Positions 53,199-61,644 of a stretch of 64,000 nt of DNA are shown one piece after another. The first letter of the stretch is position 1. Each line of letters begins with the position of its first letter. Where the stretch lies: positions 1,240,001 through 1,304,000 of the forward strand of contig NZ_JABBGB010000001.1 in NCBI RefSeq assembly GCF_012927185.1. The letters run 5' to 3'. A model generated the notes under the pieces. That model saw only the letters and a list, made by a program, of their open reading frames with translations. It ran no database searches and had not been told where the DNA came from. Both the position numbers and the translations under genes were made by a program. Source of the DNA: Pseudoflavitalea sp. G-6-1-2 (lineage in GTDB: Bacteria > Bacteroidota > Bacteroidia > Chitinophagales > Chitinophagaceae).

Positions 53199-53495
53199 AT
53201 GAAAATGCATGAATATCCTTACGTGAACAAGCGGAAGAAAACGATCCGCTTTATGATCCACCACAGTTGTGCAGATCATATTGCACTCTCCGGTTCTTTC
53301 AATCACTGGGCGCCGGATGAATTGCTGCTGATTCATGATAAACAGGATGAGTGGATCATCGAAATTCCGATGCTGCCGCATGGCAAGTATCATTACAAAT
53401 TTTACATCGACGACAGAATGTGGATGGAAGACGTGGAGAACAGGCATCGCGAACCAGACGGGGTTTCCGGCTGGAACAGCGTGTTGATTGTATAG
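53199..53495 (+). CDS. Glycogen-binding-like (CBM48/AMPK-beta-type) domain protein
   Basis: A 98-residue protein from ATG 53199, chosen because the longer frame from 53136 adds a hydrophobic, cysteine-rich extension unlike the family. HIALSGSFNHWAPDELLLI and WIIEIPMLPHGKYHYKFYIDD, followed by ENRHREPDGVSGWNSVLIV, are the classic E-set/CBM48 motif with the tryptophans and Lys that hold alpha-glucans. It is soluble and has no catalytic domain. It may tether a partner to glycogen; a weak TTTAAT array lies upstream. Confidence 0.85.
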   Translation: MKMHEYPYVNKRKKTIRFMIHHSCADHIALSGSFNHWAPDELLLIHDKQDEWIIEIPMLPHGKYHYKFYIDDRMWMEDVENRHREPDGVSGWNSVLIV

Positions 53496-53523
53496 CGGAC
53501 AAACTGCACCATTAAAAATAATC

Positions 53524-53568
53524 AAGCCAGCATGTGGCCGGATGATCCGGTTACAGGCTGGCTTTTAT
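53524..53568. terminator. Intrinsic terminator between convergent genes
   Basis: AAGCCAGC (53524-53531) pairs with 53557-53564, with an inner CCGG/CCGG pairing, followed by TTATTTT. Confidence 0.8.
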
Positions 53569-53598
53569 TTTGGCCTGCTGCGAGGCAGGATAATCTTA

Positions 53599-54294
53599 TC
53601 AGGCGTTATTGTAAATCTTGTAAACAGATTCGCGGAGCGGATCTCCTTTGTCTGAGCAAATGAATTCCATCAGGTCTGCAATCTGTTCGCCCTTTACCCA
53701 CTTGCTGGTGTCGGCATCGGGCATATCGCGGCGATTTGTGGGCGTATCGATAGTGCTGGGGGCGATTACCGAGCAAACGACATTGGTGCCTTTAGCGCTT
53801 TCGTTCAACAGCTCAGCGAGCTTGAACAGCATGCTCTTTGCAATGGCATAGGCCAGTACATTTTTGCCGGCAGCGGGCTGTAAGGCAGGTTTAGAGCCGA
53901 TCAGCACAATGCGGCCATAACCATGCTGGTGCATATGATTGAAGAGCGGCCTTGCTGTGTAATACGCTGTTTCGAAGTTGATATGAAACTGGTCTTTGAT
54001 GGCTTGTCCGTCTGTAGTATCGATATTGCCCATGGCAAAACCACCAACGAGCAGCAAGGCTCCGTCGATCTTTTTGTGCTTGCTGATCATGGCATCGATG
54101 AAGGTGCTGGTTTCTGTTTCATCGCCTACATTCACTACGTGGAATTCATAACGGGCATGCCCCTCCGCAAAACTGTTTCTGTCTTTCGAGTGGTCTACCG
54201 CAATCACATGGTAATCTTCGGATGTGAGAAATCTTTTTACTACAGCGGAACCCAGTCCTCCGTTTGCTCCTGTGATGATGATGGTTTTAGACAT
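53599..54294 (-). CDS. Short-chain dehydrogenase/reductase family protein
   Basis: A 231-residue Rossmann enzyme. The nucleotide motif is TGANGGLGSAV, the catalytic Tyr-Lys pair is in YAIAKSML, and a Ser (IGSKPA) precedes it, so the Ser-Tyr-Lys triad is complete. It should oxidise or reduce an alcohol or ketone with NAD(P). A single-gene unit with its own promoter (54318-54325). The substrate is unknown. Confidence 0.92.
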   Translation of the reverse strand: MSKTIIITGANGGLGSAVVKRFLTSEDYHVIAVDHSKDRNSFAEGHARYEFHVVNVGDETETSTFIDAMISKHKKIDGALLLVGGFAMGNIDTTDGQAIKDQFHINFETAYYTARPLFNHMHQHGYGRIVLIGSKPALQPAAGKNVLAYAIAKSMLFKLAELLNESAKGTNVVCSVIAPSTIDTPTNRRDMPDADTSKWVKGEQIADLMEFICSDKGDPLRESVYKIYNNA

Positions 54295-54317
54295 AGTGAA
54301 GATATTTGATAGAACTG

Positions 54318-54325
54318 CAAATGTA
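54318..54325 (-). promoter_or_regulatory. Minus-strand -7 element TACATTTG for the dehydrogenase gene
   Basis: The plus strand reads CAAATGTA, giving TACATTTG on the minus strand, 23 bp before the start at 54294; the same element precedes the AlkA gene. Confidence 0.55.
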
Positions 54326-54355
54326 CATTTAATAGTTCCGCGGCATTCTTTTTGA

Positions 54356-54393
54356 TAAAAAAAAGGACCCTACGTAGAGACGTCCGGTCCTTT
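54356..54393 (-). terminator. Intrinsic terminator of the decarboxylase/acetyltransferase pair
   Basis: On the minus strand AAAGGACC pairs with GGTCCTTT (54386-54393 with 54362-54369) and a T run of eight or more follows. Confidence 0.88.
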
Positions 54394-54420
54394 CCAACAT
54401 GAGTTTCATGTGGATCCTTT

Positions 54421-54948
54421 TTAAAACACAGCGTTCGGTTCCTGCCGGTTCTCGTTATTGTTCCGGTAAGAACTGGTGCTGTTATCGAGCAGTAGTTCCA
54501 TTTTGATATCAGATCTGATGTAGTCGTTGTCGGGTTCCAGAGGAACTTCAGTAAAGCCCAGTTTGTGGTAAAGTGATAAGGCTGGTTTGAGGCTTTTGTT
54601 CGAGTACAGAATTACTTTGCGGGCGCCGAGCTTTGCTGCTTCTTCGATAATGGCTTTACCGAGAATATAACCGATTCCTTTACCTTGATATTGTTCGCTT
54701 ACTGCCATTTTGATCATTTCGTATACATCATTGTCGATCTTCCGGAGTCCTACAACTCCGGCGGCAGTGCAATCGTCTAACGCAATCAGGATGGAGCCAC
54801 CTTTATCGATAATCGTCTCTTCCGGATTTTGCAGCACATATTCATCAGCGGGTTCTATCCGGAAGTATTTTTCAATCCAAGCTCTGTTGAGGCTTACATA
54901 AGCGCTCTTGTATTTTGCTTCATACGAAACTACAGATATATTCTGCAT
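54421..54948 (-). CDS. GNAT family N-acetyltransferase (decarboxylase-linked)
   Basis: A 175-residue GNAT with motif A SEQYQGKGIGYILGKAIIEEA, and LYHKLGFTEVP near the end. Its start lies 10 bp after the stop of the aromatic amino acid decarboxylase, so they form one operon. Acetylation of the decarboxylase product (an aromatic amine) is a natural guess from context, as in melatonin-like or N-acetyltyramine routes, but is inference. The last 25 residues are polar and probably disordered. Confidence 0.88.
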   Translation of the reverse strand: MQNISVVSYEAKYKSAYVSLNRAWIEKYFRIEPADEYVLQNPEETIIDKGGSILIALDDCTAAGVVGLRKIDNDVYEMIKMAVSEQYQGKGIGYILGKAIIEEAAKLGARKVILYSNKSLKPALSLYHKLGFTEVPLEPDNDYIRSDIKMELLLDNSTSSYRNNNENRQEPNAVF

Positions 54949-54958
54949 TTTGTTTGCT

Positions 54959-56440
54959 TTAATCGTTAATTTTTATGGTTGGTGCCACATCGTTTCCTAT
55001 CGACACCACTGCGTTTACCAATGCATCGAAGTCGGCAAGTCTGCTGCGATGATTGGTGATGGCCGCTCTTATCACGTATTTGCCATTCAGTAATGTGTAT
55101 GATGGAAGCGCTATTCCTTCTTCATGCAAACGCATTAGAATTTCTTTGTTGATATGATTCAATTCATCATCTGTATGTTGTGATGTTGCATATCGGAAAC
55201 AAACTATATTCAGTGATACTTCGGCCATCAGCTGCAGATTGTCTTCCAGCCTGATAAGGTTGGCGAGGTATTCTGCCTGACGAATATTCTGTCGCACCAG
55301 CTGGCGGTATTTCTGCATGCCGTTCTCTTTCAGGCTCATCCATACTTTCAGTGCTTTGAATCCTCTCGATAATTCCATTCCAAGGTTGCTGAAAGCCTCG
55401 GGCCCTGCAGAAAGTCCGCGCTCGTGGGTAACCAGGTAGTTTGCCTGAACAGTAAATGCATTGCGATGTGCGTCTGCATCTCTGATCAGAACACAAGCTA
55501 CTTCGTAGTTTACGTATAACCATTTGTGATAGTCGAAAGCCAGGCTGTCTGCCAGTTCGATGCCGGCAAGCTGTTGCTGAAACTCCGGCAATATTTTGGG
55601 GATCGCTCCGAATGCACCATCGATGTGGAACCAGCAACCGTATGCCTTTGCGATGGCAGAAAGTTCTGTCAGCGGATCGATGGCTCCGGTATTTACAGTG
55701 CCTGCATTTCCGATGATGCAGAAAGGGGTAAGTCCTGCAGCAATATCTGCTTCGATAGCTGCTTTCAGTTCATCGGTTTTGATGCGGTAGTTTTCATCGA
55801 TGGGAATTCTTCTGAAATTGTCGTTGCCGATACCGATCACTTCAATTCCTTTGATAGCACAGTTATGCGTTTCTGATGATCCGTATACGATCAGTTGCGA
55901 CTGCACAGATTGCAATCCTTTCGCACGAATGGTTTTGTTGAAATGATTTCTCGCAACAACAAGTGCCGTGATATTGGCCAATGATCCCCCACTCAATAGT
56001 ATGCCGCTTGCTTCCGAAGGAAAGCCCATCATTTCTTTTGCCCAGCCGATCACTTGTTTCTCCACGTACATGGCCATATGATCACCGAGACTCACGTTGG
56101 AATTCATGCCACTCGCGAGCATATCGGCGAGCATGCCCATGGGCGTACCGCCGCCCTGAACCCATGCCCAGAAACGTGGATGCACATTGTTGTTATTGAA
56201 AGGGAGAACCTGATTGAAAAAATCTTCATACACAGATGCGGCTTCCTGCGACTGTTCGGGCAGCGGTTGATTCATGCTGCCGACAGCATAGGCAGATGGT
56301 TTTTTCCATGCCGGCAATTGGCCGGCTGATTGAAGATAATCCAGCATATCATCGAGCATCTGATGGCCGAGTGTTCTGATGGAGGTCCAGTCCTGCGGAT
56401 CGAGCGTAGCTTCTTCGGAGAGCATAATTTCTGTTTTCAT
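54959..56440 (-). CDS. PLP-dependent group II (aromatic-L-amino-acid-type) decarboxylase
   Basis: A 493-residue enzyme from ATG 56440 (the frame extends 17 residues further to 56491). LPFNNNNVHPRFWAWVQGGGTP and GILLSGGSLANITALVVARN are typical; the Schiff-base Lys is in DSLAFDYHKWLYVNYE, and TGAIDPLTELSAIA is also diagnostic. The family decarboxylates aromatic amino acids such as tryptophan, tyrosine or DOPA. The specificity-determining loop cannot be read by eye. It heads an operon with a GNAT. A distinctive His-Trp-rich region suits aromatic substrates. Confidence 0.9.
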   Translation of the reverse strand: MKTEIMLSEEATLDPQDWTSIRTLGHQMLDDMLDYLQSAGQLPAWKKPSAYAVGSMNQPLPEQSQEAASVYEDFFNQVLPFNNNNVHPRFWAWVQGGGTPMGMLADMLASGMNSNVSLGDHMAMYVEKQVIGWAKEMMGFPSEASGILLSGGSLANITALVVARNHFNKTIRAKGLQSVQSQLIVYGSSETHNCAIKGIEVIGIGNDNFRRIPIDENYRIKTDELKAAIEADIAAGLTPFCIIGNAGTVNTGAIDPLTELSAIAKAYGCWFHIDGAFGAIPKILPEFQQQLAGIELADSLAFDYHKWLYVNYEVACVLIRDADAHRNAFTVQANYLVTHERGLSAGPEAFSNLGMELSRGFKALKVWMSLKENGMQKYRQLVRQNIRQAEYLANLIRLEDNLQLMAEVSLNIVCFRYATSQHTDDELNHINKEILMRLHEEGIALPSYTLLNGKYVIRAAITNHRSRLADFDALVNAVVSIGNDVAPTIKIND

Positions 56441-56738
56441 ACACACCGTTTTGGGGAGATCCCATGGAGGGGGAAATGAGTTTGTCAACACAAATTTCCT
56501 ATGATTTTCTGATTGAAAACAGATTCAGATTCGGATTTATAGACTGTATCAGATTGGGAGTACAGAAGAAAGTGAGAAGAGTTGAAAACGATGAAAATCA
56601 GTGTGGTTAAGCCTGTTAGAGAAATGTGCCCTTACGGTAAGGCTGAAAACCTTTTTTCTCCAAATCGGTATAGATCAGATTGAAAGAAACGGGATGAACG
56701 ACAATTGATATATGATAATGCGGGATCTGTTGATCTAT

Positions 56739-56909
56739 CTAATGCATAATTACCTGACAGGCATCAGGCGTATACACGATAATTTGTTGATTGGACGATT
56801 GATCAGAAACAGGAAGCTGGTTTGTTGAAGAAGGATAACCGGAACGAATATCTGCCACAGTGAATCCCATGTTTGCATAGATCAGCAATCCCCACAATAG
56901 CTTTTTCAT
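56739..56909 (-). CDS. Possible small secreted peptide
   Basis: A 56-residue frame from ATG 56909 begins MKKLLWGLLIYANMGF, a short signal-like start, and continues with a Ser/Gln/Asn-rich tail. It has no recognisable family, no clear promoter and lies in a 720-bp gap (56441-57161) otherwise empty except for a terminator. Its start looks real, its length makes chance possible. No cleavage motif can be fixed with confidence. Confidence 0.35.
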   Translation of the reverse strand: MKKLLWGLLIYANMGFTVADIRSGYPSSTNQLPVSDQSSNQQIIVYTPDACQVIMH

Positions 56910-57039
56910 ACACCGCTGGTTGAACAATTGATAGAATAAGTGTGCCTGTAAATTTGCATCGGATTCTACTTGCAGACAAGCCTATACTGCATCAACTGAC
57001 GATTTTACTGACTGAGCCGGTGTATTAGTTACATCAATA

Positions 57040-57112
57040 AAAAAGAGGCTGTCTCTTTTTCTGAAAACTCCTGCTTTTCAGCTCCGGAATTGTTCAGACT
57101 GAGTCAGCCTCT
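57040..57112 (-). terminator. Terminator of the acyl-CoA ligase gene, with nested hairpin
   Basis: On the minus strand CAGCCTCT-type arms (57044-57051 with 57105-57112) enclose a second stem (CTGAAAA/TTTTCAG, about 57061-57081), and a T run follows. The long loop makes the call moderate. Confidence 0.65.
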
Positions 57113-57161
57113 CTGAATCTATTGAACTGCTGATGGCGGGTAAGGCCATCAGCAAAAAGGT

Positions 57162-58985
57162 TTATACTTCGTGTACACCAACAGTGCTGCCGTTGGCATT
57201 TACTCCCTGATAGATGCGTTCGATAGCATCGTTGTATTTCTCTGTGATTACTTTTCGTTTGATGCTCAGTTTTGGAGTAAGCTCTCCGGTATTGATGCTC
57301 CACTCGGCGGGCAGCAATTCGAACTTCTTCACCTGTTCTACATGATTGAAGTATTTGTTGTAATTCTCAATCAGGTTTTTGTAGAAGGCGATCACTTTGG
57401 GTTCTTTAGCCAATGCAGCATTATCCATTTCGGGGAGTCCTTCTTTCTTCGCCCAATCTTTGAGGTTGGCGAAGGAAGGCACTATGAGTGCGCCAACAAA
57501 TTTTCTTTCCGGTCCCACTACCATTATCTGTTCGATGAATCTTGATTCTTTGATCTTATTCTCGATAGTAACAGGCGCTACATATTTGCCACCGCTGGTT
57601 TTGAAGAGTTCTTTTTTGCGGTCGGTGATTTTGAGGAATTTGTTGTCGATCATCTGGCCGATGTCTCCTGTATGGTACCAGCCTTCCGTCATACATTCTG
57701 CTGTGAGATCGGGGCGTTTGTAGTAGCCCATCATAACGTTGGGGCCTTTACAAAGCACTTCGCCGTCTTCAGCGATCTTTACTTCCACGCCGTTAACGGT
57801 AGGGCCAACGGTGCCGAACATGCGATTTTCAACCTGGTACCGGTTTACGCAGATCACGGGTGAGGTTTCGGTAAGGCCGTATCCTTCCATGATGGGAACA
57901 CCGGCTGCCGTGAAGATTCGGATGAGGCGTACCTGAGCGGCTGCACCTCCAGTAACGATGCAGAGCAGCTGGTTGCCCAGCGCTTCGCGCCATTTGTTGA
58001 AGATGAGTTTGTTTGCCAGCGCCAGCTGCATGTTGTACAGAATTCCCTGATTCTTGTTGATCTCAAATCTGGTGGCGAGATTATGTGCCCAGAAAAAGAG
58101 TTTCCGTTTGATGCCGGTAAGCTCTGCTCCTTTGGACATAATGCGTTCGTACACTTTCTCCAGCAATCTCGGTACTGTGGTGAACATATGAGGCTTCACC
58201 TCTTTGAGGTTATCGCCAATAGTCTCCATGCTTTCTGCATAGTAAATGGAAGCGCCTTTGAAAAGGTAGATATAGGTTACCATCCTTTCAAAAACGTGGT
58301 TCAATGGCAGAAAGCTCAATGCGCGCAGGTTCTCTCCCGGAGGAAAACAGGGGAGGCAGGCCTGTACGTTGCTGAGGATATTGCGATGGCTCAGCATCAC
58401 GCCTTTGGGCGTGCCGGTAGTGCCGGAAGTATAAATGATGGTTGCGAGATCTTCGTATTGAATGGAATCGGCGATGGCCGCTACTCTTGCAGTATTGGCG
58501 GCATCGGCGAGGGTAAGCAGTTCTTTCCAGTTGCGGGCGTTGGGCACTTCTTCGATGGTGAAAATGAATTGCAGCAGTGGGAGCTTGTCTTTGATGCTCA
58601 GAATTTTCTGCATCATCTCTTCATCGTTCACAAAAATGATCCTCACTTTAGAGTCGGTGAGAATGAATTCCAGATCGGCGAGGCCGATGGTGGGATATAC
58701 TGGTGTAAGTGCTGCTCCGATCTGCATAACGGCCATGTCGATCATCATCCATTCGGGCCGGTTCTTTGCCATGAGGGCCACCTTATCCCTGCCTTCGAGG
58801 CTGCTGTCGCCGGGGCCGATGCCAATCGACAGAAGGCCTGCGCTCAACTGGTCCACAATATCTTTCACTTCCCTGGTGCTATAAGTTTTCCATGATCCGT
58901 TCACTTTGGCAGCAAGCATATCAGGAAGCGGCTTTCTTTCCAGGTGATAATTCAGGCAATCGAAAAGGCGTTTGGGTTCGGTCAT
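57162..58985 (-). CDS. Long-chain fatty acid-CoA ligase
   Basis: A 607-residue AMP-forming synthetase. The nucleotide-binding motif is IIYTSGTTGTPKGVMLSH, and GYGLTETSPV, YHTGDIGQ and TDRKKELFKTSGGKYV are the standard core motifs. The length (about 600) and ending fit long-chain acyl-CoA synthetases of the FadD/Faa type used to activate fatty acids for oxidation or lipid synthesis. No partner genes of beta-oxidation lie next to it, so it looks like a single-gene unit. Confidence 0.95.
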   Translation of the reverse strand: MTEPKRLFDCLNYHLERKPLPDMLAAKVNGSWKTYSTREVKDIVDQLSAGLLSIGIGPGDSSLEGRDKVALMAKNRPEWMMIDMAVMQIGAALTPVYPTIGLADLEFILTDSKVRIIFVNDEEMMQKILSIKDKLPLLQFIFTIEEVPNARNWKELLTLADAANTARVAAIADSIQYEDLATIIYTSGTTGTPKGVMLSHRNILSNVQACLPCFPPGENLRALSFLPLNHVFERMVTYIYLFKGASIYYAESMETIGDNLKEVKPHMFTTVPRLLEKVYERIMSKGAELTGIKRKLFFWAHNLATRFEINKNQGILYNMQLALANKLIFNKWREALGNQLLCIVTGGAAAQVRLIRIFTAAGVPIMEGYGLTETSPVICVNRYQVENRMFGTVGPTVNGVEVKIAEDGEVLCKGPNVMMGYYKRPDLTAECMTEGWYHTGDIGQMIDNKFLKITDRKKELFKTSGGKYVAPVTIENKIKESRFIEQIMVVGPERKFVGALIVPSFANLKDWAKKEGLPEMDNAALAKEPKVIAFYKNLIENYNKYFNHVEQVKKFELLPAEWSINTGELTPKLSIKRKVITEKYNDAIERIYQGVNANGSTVGVHEV

Positions 58986-59040
58986 ACAATCGTTTTTTAC
59001 TGGTTATTCCACACTAACAAATTACCAAATATGCGCTAAT

Positions 59041-59080
59041 AAAAAAAGCTATTCCGGGGCTTTAATGGCCGCAGAATAGC
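59041..59080 (-). terminator. Intrinsic terminator of the TPR protein gene
   Basis: On the minus strand GCTATTC (59080-59074) pairs with GAATAGC (59054-59048), with inner pairing, followed by seven T residues. Confidence 0.85.
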
Positions 59081-59101
59081 CGGATGGGTGCAATACCGTA
59101 A

Positions 59102-60127
59102 TTATTTCAAGGCTGTCTGGTAGTATTGACCAGTGGCCGGTAACTTAAAAACACGATTCTTTTGGAAATTGTTGAACTGGCTGGCTTCTTCAGAATGGGC
59201 TTTCGTCCAGTTATCATAGCCGGCCAGGTTGGCGGCAGCTCCGAAAATCCATTGATTATAAGCATCAAATGTACCTGCTTTGAGCAGTTGCTGCTGATAA
59301 TCGAAAAGGCGGAACGGATAACTTTTAGCATTTCTTGCAAACCATTCTACTATGAACTTGGTGCGGATGGCAGACATTGTTTCGGGAGTAACGCCGTTTG
59401 TTGCCACATAGTTGGACTGTGTTTGCATGATGTCGAGGAAAGCCTTCACAAACTCATTCTTTACATCCTGATTTTTAGTGAGGGTGGCATCCGTGAACAA
59501 TTTCTTGTAGCTGTCCAGCAACAGGGTCTTGATTTCAGGCGTTCTTTTGGAATAGCTTTCGATATTCACGAAGATCTCTCCGTAGATCAGGCTCCACACT
59601 TTATCCTGCGTGAAATAGTAGTATTTGGCTGCATTGTAATAATTGCCGGAATGATTGGGATCTGCCTGGATGCCCTGTTCCCACTGACGGATCGCTTCTT
59701 TGTAATCTTTCTTCGACCAGAGCATTTCGCCATATTCACTATAGAGAACGCCGGCTGCCGGATATTTCTTTAATGCAGCGCGATACATCTTCTCGCAATC
59801 TTTTCTTTCTTCCAGCGCTTTGTACACCATTCCCAGAATCTGGTAACTCTGGATGTCTGCATCTTCTCTTTCTGTGATGGGTTTGGCTACGCTCATGGCA
59901 TGCGCATAGTCGCGCTGAAGATAGTATGCAAAGGCAAGGTCTTTCTGCAGGTCGAGGTTTCCGGCATCTTTCTGCAAGGCACGGTTCAGGATCATGATGG
60001 CATTGGGATAATCTCCCTGGCGTACAAATCCTTTGGCTGTTTCCTGCAGGTTCTTGCTATCCTGATCCTGGGCAGCAGCTATACCTGCTGATAACAATAA
60101 GCTAGCGGCAAATAATAACTTTTTCAT
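59102..60127 (-). CDS. Exported tetratricopeptide repeat protein
   Basis: A 341-residue protein from ATG 60127, supported by a -7 element 6 bp upstream. A signal peptide (ending IAAAQ) leads to TPR units: YPNAIMILNRALQKDAGNLD, AYYLQRDYAHAMSVAKP, YQILGMVYKALEERKDCEKMYRAALKKY and GEMLWSKKDYKEAIRQWEQGIQADP. The C-terminal half is a helical region with no repeat I recognise. Periplasmic TPR proteins scaffold envelope complexes; the partner is unknown. Confidence 0.85.
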   Translation of the reverse strand: MKKLLFAASLLLSAGIAAAQDQDSKNLQETAKGFVRQGDYPNAIMILNRALQKDAGNLDLQKDLAFAYYLQRDYAHAMSVAKPITEREDADIQSYQILGMVYKALEERKDCEKMYRAALKKYPAAGVLYSEYGEMLWSKKDYKEAIRQWEQGIQADPNHSGNYYNAAKYYYFTQDKVWSLIYGEIFVNIESYSKRTPEIKTLLLDSYKKLFTDATLTKNQDVKNEFVKAFLDIMQTQSNYVATNGVTPETMSAIRTKFIVEWFARNAKSYPFRLFDYQQQLLKAGTFDAYNQWIFGAAANLAGYDNWTKAHSEEASQFNNFQKNRVFKLPATGQYYQTALK

Positions 60128-60133
60128 ATCTAT

Positions 60134-60141
60134 CAAAGATA
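60134..60141 (-). promoter_or_regulatory. Minus-strand -7 element TATCTTTG abutting the TPR start
   Basis: The plus strand reads CAAAGATA; TATCTTTG ends 6 bp before the ATG at 60127, so the transcript would have almost no leader. Confidence 0.6.
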
Positions 60142-60231
60142 GGTGTTTGAAGGTGATAACGGCTGGGACCGGGGTTGGGTCTACGAATAATGGCAATTGA
60201 TTAACAAGCTTTTAATGCTGGTCTAATCAAC

Positions 60232-61461
60232 TCAATCGATCAGATGGGTGAGTAATCCGTCTCTGAGCTTTGGTTCGAACCAGGTGCTCTTGGGAGGCAT
60301 TACATTTCCGCTGTCTGCTATATCGAATAATTGTTGAATGGTTACAGGATGCAAACTGAATGCTACAGCCATTTCCCCGCTGTCCACTCTTTTCTCCAGC
60401 TCGCCAAGTCCGCGGATGCCGCCAACGAAATCAACGCGTTTGTCTGTACGCTGATCTTTGATGCCGAGGATCGGGTCCAGCGCATTGTTGGAAAGAATGG
60501 TTACATCGAGTACGCCAATCGGATCTTCCGTGAAAGTTCCGGGCTTAGAAGTGAGTTTGTACCAGCTTCCATCGAGGTACATGCCAAATTCGTGGAGTGA
60601 TGCCGGTGAGAGCGCTGCATCCACCTTTTCGATGGTGAAAGCTGATTGCAGTTTTTCCAGAAAAGCTTCTTTGCTCAGTCCGTTCAGATCTTTCACTACA
60701 CGATTGTAATCCATAATGTACAACTGATTGGACGGGAAAAGCGTAGTGAGGAAAAGATCCGCACCTGGTTTGGCTTCTCCGCCAAGCGCTTTGCGCACTT
60801 TGGCTGCGGAGGCCGCACGGTGGTGACCGTCTGCGATATAGGTTGCAGGTACCAGCTTGAGGAATAATTCCGAAATAGCTCTGATGGTATTGGCATCGTC
60901 TACTACCCAGATGGTATGGCTGATCTTATCTTCAGCAGTGAAGAGGTAAGCCGGATGATTGGCGGCTTTCCAGTCTTCGATGAGTTTATCGAGCTCGGCC
61001 ACATTTCTGTAGGCAAGAAATACGTTGCCTGTTTGTGCGCCGGTGGTTTTGATATGGTTGATCCTGTCCTGCTCTTTTTCAGGACGGGTGAACTCGTGTT
61101 TTTTGATCAGGTCCTTTTCGTAGTCGTCTACTGAACTTCCGCAAACGAGGCCGGTTTGGCTGCGTCCGTTCATGATCAGCTGGTAGATATAGTAACAGGG
61201 CTTTTCTTCGCGGAAAAGGGTACCGCGACTGATAAAATCCTGCAGGTTTTCTTTCGCCTTATCGTATACAGGCTGAGAATGAATGTCTGCATCTTCAGGA
61301 AGGTCGATCTCCGACTTGGTGATATGAAGAAATGAATCGGGATGGCCAGCCGCTTCTGCGCGGGCTTCCTTGCTATTCAATACATCATAAGGTCTGGATG
61401 CAACTTCTTTTGCCTTTGCCGCAGCAGGTCTTAACGCTCTGAAAGGTGAAATGGTAACCAT
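60232..61461 (-). CDS. DUF1015 family protein
   Basis: A 409-residue soluble protein of DUF1015 type: FRALRPAAAKAKEVASRPYDVLNSKEA at the start, HEFTRPEKEQDRINH in the middle, ATYIADGHHRAASA, and LDPILGIKDQRTDKRVDFVGG near the end. The GHHR motif resembles ParB-like kinase or nuclease folds, and SerK-type serine kinases share this motif, so ATP/ADP-dependent phosphorylation of serine is a possible role. It is often encoded next to serA and serC in Bacteroidota; here serC is 1.8 kb away, with a lipoprotein gene between. The function is inferred from this pairing. Confidence 0.85.
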   Translation of the reverse strand: MVTISPFRALRPAAAKAKEVASRPYDVLNSKEARAEAAGHPDSFLHITKSEIDLPEDADIHSQPVYDKAKENLQDFISRGTLFREEKPCYYIYQLIMNGRSQTGLVCGSSVDDYEKDLIKKHEFTRPEKEQDRINHIKTTGAQTGNVFLAYRNVAELDKLIEDWKAANHPAYLFTAEDKISHTIWVVDDANTIRAISELFLKLVPATYIADGHHRAASAAKVRKALGGEAKPGADLFLTTLFPSNQLYIMDYNRVVKDLNGLSKEAFLEKLQSAFTIEKVDAALSPASLHEFGMYLDGSWYKLTSKPGTFTEDPIGVLDVTILSNNALDPILGIKDQRTDKRVDFVGGIRGLGELEKRVDSGEMAVAFSLHPVTIQQLFDIADSGNVMPPKSTWFEPKLRDGLLTHLID

Positions 61462-61568
61462 AACTGTGAATTATGTAACTGTCCTGAACAGGTTTAAATG
61501 AATGATAATACCGGATATGGAACCTATGCAAAAAACGATCCCATAAGCTGGGTTAGCGTAAACAAAAT

Positions 61569-61603
61569 AAAAGGCTTTAAGAGTATTTACCAAAAAGCCT
61601 TTT
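61569..61603. terminator. Intrinsic terminator after the lipoprotein gene
   Basis: AAAAGGCTTT (61569-61578) pairs with AAAGCCTTTT about 61594-61603, with T-rich sequence on both strands. Confidence 0.7.
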
Positions 61604-61644
61604 ACGTGATGGATGGTTTATGATGGTCAATTAATGGTATCGGA

